A stretch of 64,000 nt of DNA from Dermacentor variabilis. Lineage: Eukaryota; Arthropoda; Arachnida; Ixodida; Ixodidae. A model generated the notes under the pieces. It had not been told where the DNA came from. It ran no database searches and saw only the letters and a list, made by a program, of their open reading frames with translations. Positions 54,924 through 64,000 of the stretch are shown piece after piece (positions within the stretch are counted from its first letter, which is position 1; each line of letters starts with the position of its first letter). The position numbers were made by a program, and so were the translations under genes. The stretch spans positions 215,557,648 through 215,621,647 of the forward strand of contig NC_134568.1 of the NCBI RefSeq assembly GCF_050947875.1, in the 5' to 3' direction.

Positions 54924-57900
54924 GCCACGCCGTTGCGCGGGGCAGAGCGGAGGGTAAGATCTCGCGCTGCCTCCTGAGCGGACTCATTGAGATTCGGAGG
55001 GGCTCCCTCGATCATTCCAAGGTGAGCAGGGAACCAACATAAGTAGTGTTGAGAGATCTCACATGTCTGCATAATTTTAAAAGCAACCTTAGCCACCGAA
55101 CCCTTCTCAAAGGCCCTAACGGCCGACTTTGAATCGCTATATACAAAAGGCCTGCGCCTGTCAACCGGGGCGAGCGCAATAGCCGCTTGCTCCGCGACCT
55201 CTGACCTATCAGTCCGAACGGTAGCAGCGTTAACGACCCTGCCCTCATTGTCCATGACAACTATGGTAAACACCTTCCTCTCCTCGTTAAAAGAAGCATC
55301 GACGAAGCCAACCTTCTGATTCTCATCACGAATGAGTCTCAGCAGGCAAGCTCCCCTGGCCTTTCTTCTACCAACATTTCGCTCCGGATGCATGTTCCTG
55401 GGAACAGGCTTGACGTGATACCGATTACGGACCTTCAAGGGAATACCGACATGAAGCTGGGAAATCTTCTCCTGAGGAACACCTAACTCTCCCAGAGTCT
55501 GCCGACCCGTGCTAGTCGTAGAGAGACGCACCATCTGCGTCCTCTCCTGAGCCTCAGCTATCTCATCCAAGGTATTATCAATTCCCAGCTGGAGAAGTCG
55601 GTCGGTGCTGGTGCACATTGGCACTCCCAACACTTTCTTCGTGATCTTCCTAATCTGCGTGTCAAGCTTCTCCTTCTCCGATGGTTTCCACTTGTGCATG
55701 GCCGCCACACAAGTAAAGTGACACAATACAAATGCTTGCATAAGTCTAATCAGACTATCTTCCTTGAACCCCGTCTGACTGTTGGCCACCCTCTTCGCTA
55801 GGCGTACCGCATTTTCTGTATTGGCAGTTATCTTTTGGATCGTTAGCGTGTTGGCGCCGTTCGACTCAATCATCATCCCCAGAACCCTGATCTTATCAAC
55901 CCTAGGTATGAGATCGCCATTTCTTGTACGAAGCTGAATGCTCAGCTGGTCCACGGGGATCCATCCCCTTGGCTTGGGTCCCCTTCTAGTGGGACTGTAC
56001 AGCAACAGCTCCGACTTGTAGGGGGAGCACCTTAACCCCGTCGGGTCCAAATAATTCTCAATTACATCTACTATCTCCTGCAGAACACTTTCGATATAGC
56101 CCTCACTAACACTGGGACACCATATGGTCACGTCATCTGCATACATGGTGTGCCTAATCCTCTCAATCTCCAAGAGCTTCTTGGTCAATCCGACCATGGC
56201 CAGATTGAACAATGTGGGCGAGATGACGGCCCCCTGAGGAGTGCCCCTGTCTCCAAGATTTAACGTCTTTGACTCCAGCTTCGGAACCCTCAAGGTAGCC
56301 TTCCTGCCCGACAGGAAGGACCTGACATAGTCATGAAAGCGCGCGCCGAGGCCAAGATCCGAAATGGACTTAAAAATATAAGAGTGCCGAACGTTGTCAA
56401 AAGCCTTCTCCAGGTCCAGCCCTAGGATGGCATTAACGCCCGTTTCCATCTCCATCAATGACCTCATGCTTGATGAGCTTCATTGCGTCTTGACTCGACA
56501 GCCCGGCCCGAAAACTAATCATAGTGTGGGGGTAGACCTGGTTCTCCTCAAGGTACCTTGTAAGCCGATTAAGCACCGCGTGCTCGGCTACCTTGCCCTC
56601 ACACGAAGTGAGCGAAATAGGCCTTAAGTTATCAATGCTCGGGACTTTACCTGCCTTGGGAATCAGCACCATGAGAGCTGTCTTCCACTGCTCCGGAACC
56701 ACCCCGTCTCTCCACATAGCGTTAACCTCCCCGGTAAGGTACTTGATTGACCTATCGTCCAGATTCTTCAAAATCTTGTTCGAAATCCCGTCCGGTCCGG
56801 GAGCCGACTTGCTCTTAAGGTTGTGCAAAACCATGCGTACCTCTTCCACAGAAAAGTCCTCATCTAGGGAAAAGTTGTCCTCTCCCGTGTAGGCCTGCTC
56901 CGTCAGAAGAGCATGCGGATCCGCAACAGGAAGGTATTTGTTGGCCAGCTTTTCAACCAGCTCTTCCTCCGAGGCAGACCCCACTGCTTCGTGTACAGCT
57001 CTAGCAAGTACGTGCCCCTGACTAACCCTCGTATTGGAGTCGTTCAGCAAATGCTTAAGCAAGCCCCACGACCTCCCGTTGCCACCTGCTCGTCCACCGA
57101 GTTGCATACCTCATCCCACTGTTGCCTAGACAAAAGCTTACAGTGCTCCTCAATCAGCTTATTCAGCTCGGAAATCTCTTTTACGCAGTCTGCGATTAAG
57201 CCGCTGCCCCTTCCACCTAGCCAGCATAGACCGCTTGGCTTCAATCAGATGGGCCAGCCTGCTATCAACACTATCCACCTCCAAATCCGTAGTGATCTCC
57301 TTCGTAGCCTCCTTTACATCCTCCCTCACCTGGGTGACCCAATCCTCCAGGGACGGCCGGTACAGGCCTTCGAATTCCTTCCCCCTTTCTCCTCTCTCCC
57401 GGATCATCCGAAACTTATCCGAGCCTATAAACGTTAACGCCCTAGGGCGCCTACCCTCAACCTCAAAAACGACTTGGTTACTATAATGATCACTACCTAG
57501 GTCTTCGGCAAGATTTCACCAACTAGGCTTGGCCGCGTTCTTTACAAAGCAGAGGTCAGGGGTAGTATCCCTACACGTCAACGTCCCTATACGTGTCGGA
57601 AAGGCAGGGTCAGTGACCAGCGTAAGGTCAAACTCCGCAGCGTTCTGCCAAAGGTCTCTCCCTTTAACTGTGTCATGCTTGTAACCCCACACGTGATACG
57701 GAGCATTAAAATCCCCAGCCACGATCAGCGGATGGTCCCCGGCAAGCTTAGAAGCCTTCTGCAGAAGCAGCTTGAATCTCTGCACCCTGTCCCTCGGGGC
57801 ACTATACACGTTCAGAATAAACACGCTTTTCTTGTTCACCCGGTTAGTAGTCACCTCAATCATGACATATTCCAGGGAAGTGAAAGGTATCTAAAGATCA

Positions 57901-58107
57901 TGGACCACCTGCGTCCGTTTGCTATCCAGCAGAATGCAGGTTCCCGGAGCTTTGGAACCGCCGAAGACGGTTCGGTAGCCCGTCAGAGAAACTTCTTCCG
58001 TCATTGTCTCCAGCAGTAGAATAGCCTGCGGCCTACCCTTACACGCACGAATGTACTGCTGTAGAGGCGCCCGTTTACGAGCATACCCCATACAGTTCCA
58101 TTGCCAC

Positions 58108-58967
58108 TGTCAGGATTGGGAGCTCAATCCCATCGCTCGTGATCCGTTGTCAAGATTGCAGTCCGGCATGAATTCGAAGTTAGCTGGCCCATGCCGTCGT
58201 CCAACTTATCCACGCTGAGGACGTTGATGAAGGGAAGGACTGCTTCTGATCGAGAACGAGGAATATGGGTTTATTTACAGTATTTACATGCAGTTCATCA
58301 GTCTAGCATGACTGCGAGAGAAAGTACGTCAGTCTAACACGACTGCTTGAGAGAGTCTCTCAGTCTAACATGACTGCTTAAGAAAGTGTGTCGAGCATCC
58401 GCACAGCAGCAGTTTTTAAACACTCGGTCCTTCCGCGATACAAGGTGACGCGAACGTTCGTTTAGTCCCCGTAAACTAGCCGCCTCTCCGCGGGACGGTT
58501 TACACACACATGCACACACACACACGTGTTCACGGTCCGAAACCGACACCACACGAATTCCGTAGGACTCGGAGCCCCCCCGGGTAGCGCGCCCGGGAAG
58601 AACATTGTCTTGCGTCTTGGTCGGCGCGTGGGAAGGAGCTCACGGCGACGTTCCCGCGGCAACTCCCCCACCCGTAGCAGATCAGGTCCGCGTTGTCGTG
58701 TTGCTCACAAAGCCTGCTTCGTCGAACTCCTTCAGTCACAACGGCGACGAGGCTAGAGCGTAACGGTGGCGGTTTCAGCACAAAGCCTGCTTCGTCAAAC
58801 GCATCCTAGCTGAAGCGACGGAGAGTGGAGGACGTGCGTATTGTTCCCGACACAAAGTCGACTTAGTCACGCCGTGGCTAGAGGTTGGCGGCGGCATTCC
58901 AAGATGACGTTGCCACCGCTGGCGTAAATGGCTGGCAAACTTGCACTGCAGCTGGCCGTAACTAACA
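58108..58967 (-). mobile_element. Solo LTR with CCAC target duplication at the ORF1/ORF2 junction of element D
   Basis: On the minus strand the 860-bp unit starts TGTTAGTTACGG and ends CCAATCCTGACA. It is flanked by CCAC at 58104-58107 and 58968-58971 (plus strand). On the minus strand, TTTAAAAACTGC near 58419 could be a TATA region, and AATAAACCC follows near 58270. The tandem CAGTCTAACATGACTGC motifs lie at 58296-58380. No coding region is attached. Joining the flanks restores the start of ORF2 (SLASH between CVW and QWN), which confirms the borders. Confidence 0.9.
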
Positions 58968-58983
58968 CCACACACAAAAAGCC

Positions 58984-59425
58984 TCATTTTGTCGCGCCAT
59001 GTTGAAGTTGTTGCTGCGAGCCATCTTGCTGAACCTGAGACTTCCCTGTCGAGGAACCAGCCGACTGAGATCCGGACCTAAGAAGGGGAGAGGCACTCAG
59101 ACTGGATTTGTTTTCTAACACCTCTATTCTACATTGCAGCTCCTTGAACCTCCCATCAATCGAGCCGAGCGAGTCTGTGAGACGCGTATTCAGCTGCGCC
59201 AGACCATCGTTGACCTGCTTAACACTATCTACAACACTCGACAGCATCTCCTTCACCTCAGATCTCAGCTTCCTCGACGCGGGCTCCGCCTCATGAGTCA
59301 TCGCCTTCCTCTTTGAGGGGCGCGACCCACTAGCCTCACCTACATCAGCAAAATCCGCGCTCTCTATGGGCTCAGGCATTGCCCTCTCGGCCGGTGCAGG
59401 TCCTGCCACACCGTTAAGGAGAAAG
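58984..59425 (-). CDS. ORF1 C-terminal part of element D, 5'-truncated
   Basis: About 140 codons remain. They contain a basic patch (SRPSKRKAMTHEAEPASRK), then a helical stretch (VKEMLSSVVDSVKQVNDGL and RFKELQCRIEVLENK) that looks like the coiled coil of the family. A Ser/Gln-rich end follows (GSQQQLQHGATK). The zinc knuckles are lost by 5' truncation near 59425. The stop codon TGA ends at 58984, 17 nt after the A of the ORF2 ATG. Confidence 0.75.
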
Positions 59426-59436
59426 AGATGGAACAA

Positions 59437-61117
59437 AAAGAAATGTGCTCACGAGCAAGATCAAACGAGCAACCGCAATTAAACTCAATCAGAAAGTGCG
59501 CGTGTCCTAAAGAAGTGATTTAGATGAAGTCTTAATCCAGCAAAGACAGCTACGCGATAATATGCCTGGCCGCAGCAATTTTAGCCAGATAATAACGGTT
59601 GTCAGTTTGATGAAAATTGTGTAAAAAAAGCTTTGTGTGAGACGCTTTCGCTCGTCTGTAATTATGTTTAGATGTACGCACCCATATCTAGTAAGTAAAG
59701 CTATAAATATAGGAAACGTGGAAAGAGGCACACGTAAATAACGAAAAGCGCGCAAAGCTCCATTTATTACGTGCGCTGAACATGCATAAGAGGCTATGAT
59801 GGCCCTGCACTTCTGCCCCCACTTTCCTCGTGTTACTGGTTTTGATACTCTTCCATCGTGGCAAGCAGGAGGTGCGTTAAATAAGTATTGCTGCGCGCAA
59901 TCCTTCCTTATGTCTGGCGATTTCTTCATCGAGCGACTGCCTGGCGCTGCAGTGCTCTACGATATATCGCTTTATGGCTCTCCTGGGACCACTCGGCCAG
60001 TAGTGCACCTTCCCCGAGTAATTTCCAAGTCGCGGCTCCTAGCCGACTCTTTTTGTCTGGCGCCGCGAATCTCCTGGCAATCCGCGTCGCGATGGAAGGA
60101 AATGCGAGCGACTGCGAATTCCGCCGAACGGCGAGGCTCGATGGCGGGCGACCGCGCTGCCCACTTGTGGCAAGTGGTGGGCATCGATTCGTCCAGTTCG
60201 CTCTTCGCCTTCTCGTTGTTTTGTGCAGCACCTGGCGGCCGCACGATGACCGTCTGTGCAGCGCGCACGGTCTCGCTGCGCACTGGGTAGTGCTGAGGGG
60301 CACCCTTTTGCAGTATAGGCGCACTAATTTGGCGCTTCGGCGGCGCCAAGCGCGACACTGCGCCGCGTCGGTGGCAGCGTGATTGGATATTGTCGGCTAC
60401 CCATTGTGCTCGTTTAATACCTCGCTCCAGATTTGACTGCAGCCCGTGCACTCGGGAGCGACGCGACGGATGCTGCGACATCGCGGCGCGCGTGACGCGA
60501 ATACCGCTCGAATCGGAGCCGTGGCGGAGCGAGGCGGCTGTCCCTGCAGTGCGCCTCCGGTGCCGAGCGCCCTGCACTGAGCGCTGTATAGTGCTCCCCG
60601 GATGAACAATTCAAATTAAGTTGAGGACTGAAATTCCAGGACTGCGTCCATTCGAACTGCGTGTGGAAATAGGGGCGGGGGCTTATTTCACTCACGCAGA
60701 TTCTATGAGACGGTGATTCTCCGCGCCCTATGGAAGTTATTCGCTGTTTTAATTTCGCATTATTTTTTGTTTTTCTTTGCGCCGCATAAGGTACACCCTG
60801 TTCACGCTGTCGTAACTCTTCGGATTTTTTAAATTTCTAATCTCTTTATCTTCTTTGCAGTGTTCTTCAATTTTATTTTTATAGGGTACTCTTTCTCGTT
60901 CGCCTTTCTTCTATAGTCGTTGTTGTGGCGTTAATATACCAATTTATAATTGAATGTGCGCTTTTCACCATGAATGCACCGTTGTGCTTAGATTGTATAT
61001 CTTCCTTTACTCTCTCCCTGTCTTTTCCGCTTCTTTCCCCGTGTTATAATGTATATAAAAACTCATTTTGCTATCTTCTGCTGTATGGGCCTGTATAATG
61101 CTTACAGTACTTGGAAA
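59437..61117. other. Unassigned sequence, GC-rich in the middle
   Basis: I recognise no gene. The region 60030-60620 is GC-rich with long overlapping frames on both strands (for instance 201 codons at 60577-59972 on the minus strand), which shows no domain and is probably chance. The stretch 61020-61135 ends in AATAAATAAAATAA and looks like the 3' end of another retroelement. Confidence 0.4.
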
Positions 61118-61139
61118 CAAAATAAATAAAATAACAATG

Positions 61140-61301
61140 AGACCCGTCTTGACTTCTGGCATGGGCATGGCGCACGAACCCACCGCGTACAGTCCTTTAC
61201 ATTCACTGCCACACAGCTTAAATCTGTCAGTCCCGTCGTGGGATTAGCCGGGTGCGCGTTTTGCTGGACCCAATAAAAGTTTATTCACTCACTCCCTCAC
61301 T
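61140..61301 (+). mobile_element. Non-LTR retroelement 3' end
   Basis: The end CCCAATAAAAGTTTATTCAC followed by TCACTCCCTCAC resembles the AATAAAGTT-plus-simple-repeat ends of elements B, C and D. No coding part is recognisable in front of it. Confidence 0.45.
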
Positions 61302-61429
61302 TTAGTCACGTGCCTAAGAACCTGTGGCCGTTTTCTGACCGCCTGATATCATCATTGTTTCTCTTGCATCGCAATGGCCTTGCTCATATATGCCGTGTTT
61401 TCTTCTTCTTGAACATATCTTTATTTGCC

Positions 61430-61431
<2 letters not shown>

Positions 61432-61516
<85 letters not shown>
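61432..61516. repeat. (ATT)n microsatellite, 85 bp
   Basis: About 28 uninterrupted ATT units. Confidence 0.97.
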
Positions 61517-63745
61517 GAAAAAATCAATCTTCCATATTGTGCACTTTTGCCTCTCAAGTGTATAATTACTTGAAGAGGCGGACAATATTTTAATGGGAAA
61601 TTGCAATGTTATAAGTTCCACTGGTTAAACTTTATTGTTCACTGTAGGTCGCATGTAGAAGAAACGAAAAAGGGCAATATCCAAGCTACGTCCGATTAGC
61701 AACAATCCTAGCAATTATGCGTCATTTGATGAAATAGTTTATAGGGCATTAGTGACACAACCCATAACCCGAGAAGTGAATTTTATTTGATTAGCTGATT
61801 CCTCTGAATCCACGTATCGCGGCGACGGATCAATATTGTCACGAGGGGTGTGTTTATTTCACGACGAATTGATGGAAATGGGGGAGAAGGCGCGTTGCTG
61901 CGCCGACACCGAGAAGCGCCAAAGACGTGCGTCCTCCTCTTCTTCGGTCCTCGCTGTCGCTGTGGCGTAGCGCTCTTCCCTTCGCCGGCGAAGTCTGCTG
62001 GGCGAGTAACTGTTACGTGCACTCGGAGTCACGTGGATGACGTCGCTGCAGGCGGGGCGACGGGAACAATATATACGCGTGGCTGAGTGGCAGAATGCTG
62101 TATCTAGTGTACTACTCTGGGGGGGGGGGGGGCTCTTGGGAATAAAGAAGTTTTCGTGCCATTTGTTCTTTTCTTAGAGTAAACATCTGCCAACTGGCCC
62201 ATAAGCTTACTTCGCCTAATCTATAATCATAATTTGCCGAGTCTGTGCATGCTTTGCTGCCAATGATGTCTAAACGCGTAAGCGTGGTGGTGCTACGTCA
62301 TCACACTGCATAGACGTCAGTGGAGGCCTCACAGCAATTTCGTTGTAGCGTAGTTTTGGTATCATACTCCAGACGGGCACAATCGCATCAACAGCACGGC
62401 TTCAGTGAATGTTCGCGAACGCATGCATGGGCTCTATAGTGTAAAAGTATTCCAATGTGTTTTTATTCCAATCTCCTGACGTCAAATTTACATAACCACC
62501 AACGCAAGCATCGCGTGGTAACCCCGCAGCGTTGTTTGAAAAGCCCAACCAAACGAGCTTCTCTTCTCGTTTAAAGGATGTCGCTTTCTTTTGCTTTCAA
62601 AGCAAATAGCATTGCCTATACATTCAACAGTTTTTCTTGTCTAATTGGCTGGGAAGACGCGAGGAGCACGCTCAAGTGGAGAGATTTTCGATGGGGCCGA
62701 GTCATCGCAGTGAAAATAGATAACCGGATAAGGAGGGTGGTGCCGGCGTCTGCGATTTTTCGTCTTCCCCTTGCTTAGCTTGCGGTGGCTGGTCGAAAAT
62801 CGCGGCGGCGTGCAGCCGAAGGTTAAAAATGCCGCTAAAACGGATCCTCAGCCAAGAGTAGTTGGCAGAGCGATGTCGTATACGTGTCGAAAGGTCCCGA
62901 TCGCGTTATACTGCCGCGCAAAATCTTTTATTATACGCAAATAAATCCATGCTCCCCGGCAGCTCCGAGCAGCCAGTGCTAGAGCGATCGGCGGGCAGCC
63001 ATCTTCTATTCCTTTCTGAACGGGGCAGTATCCAGCCATTCAGAATAAAATTCTGTTTTCTTCGGCATATTAATAGGTCTTTAACACGTACACGTCACTC
63101 AGACGTGGTGCGTTTTCGCGGTTTTATGACGTCGCGTTACAGATAGGCAAAGTGGGCGCAGCCCGAAAAAGTTTGACCAATAGCAATTGGTCTAACGACG
63201 CCTTTTTCGCTAATGGCGAAAAAGGCCTCGAACGAGAAATTAGTATTTTTTTTTCGTTCAGTTTAATGATTCAAAATCAGTGTACACATATCATATCATA
63301 TGGCGCGTTTTCGCGGTTTTCGTGACGCCGCGTTACAGACAGGCGCAGTGGGTGGCGGCTCGAAAATTTTTTGATCAATCGTGGAGGGCTCTTTGCAGAA
63401 TTGGAATAAAAATGTTTGCAATAGCTTTACGTTGTAGGGACCCATTACTCGAATTTTTAAACAAGATGAATAAAATGCGCGTCTTGTAAACTTGGCCAGC
63501 CCTTGCACCTTCTTTCATTCGTTAGGCATACGTCGAGAACAATAAAACATTTCTGACACGGTAGATACACAGCGTCTGCAGGCGTCTGTTGTGTAGCTTC
63601 AAGCTACCTGTGCATAGCCAGCTAGCTGTACACTGTAAAATAATTGACGCCCTTATTCACTTTTCAGATTGCAAATTATTTTACTATGTACGTGTAGTCG
63701 TGAGCACATAGCGTCTGCACAGCGTCTGCACATAGCGTCGAACGT
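61517..63745. other. Unassigned sequence with a short direct repeat
   Basis: No gene is recognisable. A 12-G run lies at 62121-62132. A diverged direct repeat lies at 63108-63190 and 63300-63385 (GCGCGTTTTCGCGGTTTT-type start, then GCGTTACAGA). Confidence 0.4.
63108..63385. repeat. Direct repeat, two units about 193 bp apart
   Basis: GTGCGTTTTCGCGGTTTTAT then GCGTTACAGATAGGC at 63108 corresponds to GGCGCGTTTTCGCGGTTTTC then GCGTTACAGACAGGC at 63300. Each continues for about 85 bp. Confidence 0.75.
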
Positions 63746-63971
63746 AACCCTCCGCGGTAGTCCAGCGGCGTTGCTCTGCTGAGCCCGTGGTCGCGGGTGC
63801 GATGCCGGCCGCGGCGGCCGCACTGCGAATGCAAAACCGCTCGTGTGCCGCGTATTGGGTGCACGTTAAAGAACCCCAGGTGGTCAAAATTAATAGTTCC
63901 CCACTACGGCGTGCATCGTAATCAGGTAGGGGTTCTGGCGCGTAAAATTCCAGAATTTATTGAATTAACTT
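63746..63971 (+). mobile_element. Ruka-like SINE, diverged
   Basis: The head CCGCGGTAGTCCAGCGG and the B-box-like GGGTGCGATGCC are followed by the body TGGGTGCACGTTAAAGAACC and a T-rich end. The flanks TAGCGTCGAACGT (63733-63745) and TAGCGTCGAATGT (63972-63984) form a 13-bp target duplication with one change. The head and middle differ from the other copies, so this may be a subfamily. Confidence 0.85.
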
Positions 63972-64000
63972 TAGCGTCGAATGTGCAGCTTCGATATGCG

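Larger units (their letters stand above)
52555..59000 (-). pseudogene. ORF2 of element D, split by two insertions and frameshifts
   Basis: The start ATG at 59000 is cut off from the rest by the solo LTR at residue 11. The WQWNC block resumes at 58107. Endonuclease pieces lie at 58091-57891 and 57863-57516 (GDFNAPYHVWGY, TPDLCFV). The reverse transcriptase runs over 57107-56433 (LIPKAGKVPS, LRPISLTSC) and 56467-54932 (LGLDLEKAFDNVRH, GTPQGAVISPTLF, MYADDVTIW). RNase H has FVDASF, EVAEQAAIAL, YSDSKSA and NLNESAQEA. The frame then enters the inserted transposon. The C-terminal part resumes at 52948 (VLPENRDSPSTYNVITKYY) and ends with the cluster CQDCGALATLEHVLWSC at 52555. Removing the transposon and one copy of its duplication restores the frame there. 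Confidence 0.88.
52437..59425 (-). mobile_element. I-like non-LTR retrotransposon, element D, doubly interrupted
   Basis: One minus-strand element, 5'-truncated in ORF1. It is broken by a solo LTR at the ORF1/ORF2 junction (58108-58967) and by a DNA transposon in the RNase H to C-terminus region (52957-54923). Without the inserts it would be about 4.2 kb long. Its 3' end reads CAAATAAAGTTTTCC followed by (TTCC)16. It is closest in sequence to element B. Confidence 0.9.

Noticed and set aside
52949..54931. An inversion between two separate truncated elements to explain the facing 33-bp repeats
   Set aside because: The 8-bp direct duplication and the restored reading frame show a transposon insertion instead.
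59972..60577. 201-codon minus-strand frame and two 164-codon plus-strand frames as genes
   Set aside because: They overlap each other in GC-rich DNA, show no recognisable motif, and none has features setting it apart from the others.
61310..61593. Poly-Leu or poly-Ile frame as a membrane protein
   Set aside because: Translation of the (ATT)n microsatellite.
1..64000. CRISPR arrays, operons, ribosome binding sites or bacterial genes
   Set aside because: The content is eukaryotic repeat DNA. No spaced identical short repeats with unique spacers of constant length were seen.

Overview
The window reads as intergenic heterochromatin-like DNA of an arthropod, most likely a hard (ixodid) tick. The evidence is four copies of a tRNA-derived SINE that resembles the Ruka family described from ixodid ticks, plus a dense mix of I-like, R1-like, RTE, CR1 and Penelope-like retroelements, mariner and hAT transposons and solo LTRs. 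I found no host gene that I can support. Every long open frame that I recognise belongs to a mobile element, and most are broken. The species is not determinable by eye.

Layout: 1-3.7 kb, minus-strand I-like non-LTR element (A), running off the left edge. 5.2-5.8 kb, R1-like 3' fragment. 6.3-7.0 kb, solo LTR with a 4-bp target duplication. 7.1-9.5 kb, microsatellite, retroelement 3' ends, a fresh 245-bp tandem duplication and a perfect hairpin. 9.5-11.1 kb, an unidentified coding-like frame and a Penelope-like fragment with inverted arms. 13.2-13.6 kb, short tandem array. 15.7 kb, tRNA-like unit. 16.0-20.7 kb, element B, 5'-truncated but with an intact 1212-codon ORF2. 21.4-25.7 kb, an unclassified repeat split by an RTE element, which is itself split by a solo LTR. 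26.2-31.7 kb, element C, essentially full length. 32.1-33.1 kb, mariner-type pseudogene. 35.5-37.8 kb, old long-period tandem array with a SINE inside. 38.8-43.6 kb, CR1-like element carrying a hAT remnant and a SINE. 46.2-48.0 kb, a 1.74-kb element with terminal inverted repeats. 48.0-49.1 kb, R1-like pieces. 51.1-52.4 kb, an inverted pair of LTR copies. 52.4-59.4 kb, element D, cut open by a 1967-bp DNA transposon (8-bp target duplication) and by an 860-bp solo LTR (4-bp target duplication). 59.4-64 kb, mostly unrecognised sequence, more retroelement 3' ends and a SINE.

The genes do not form a pathway; they are layers of insertions. The strongest new observation is that elements A, B, C and D, although diverged, all join ORF1 to ORF2 through an overlap of exactly 17 nucleotides. 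The second is the complete reconstruction of nested insertions from their target-site duplications: removing the inserts restores the host element's reading frame. The third is that each 3' end of a non-LTR element that I can place is attached to a different microsatellite or simple repeat.
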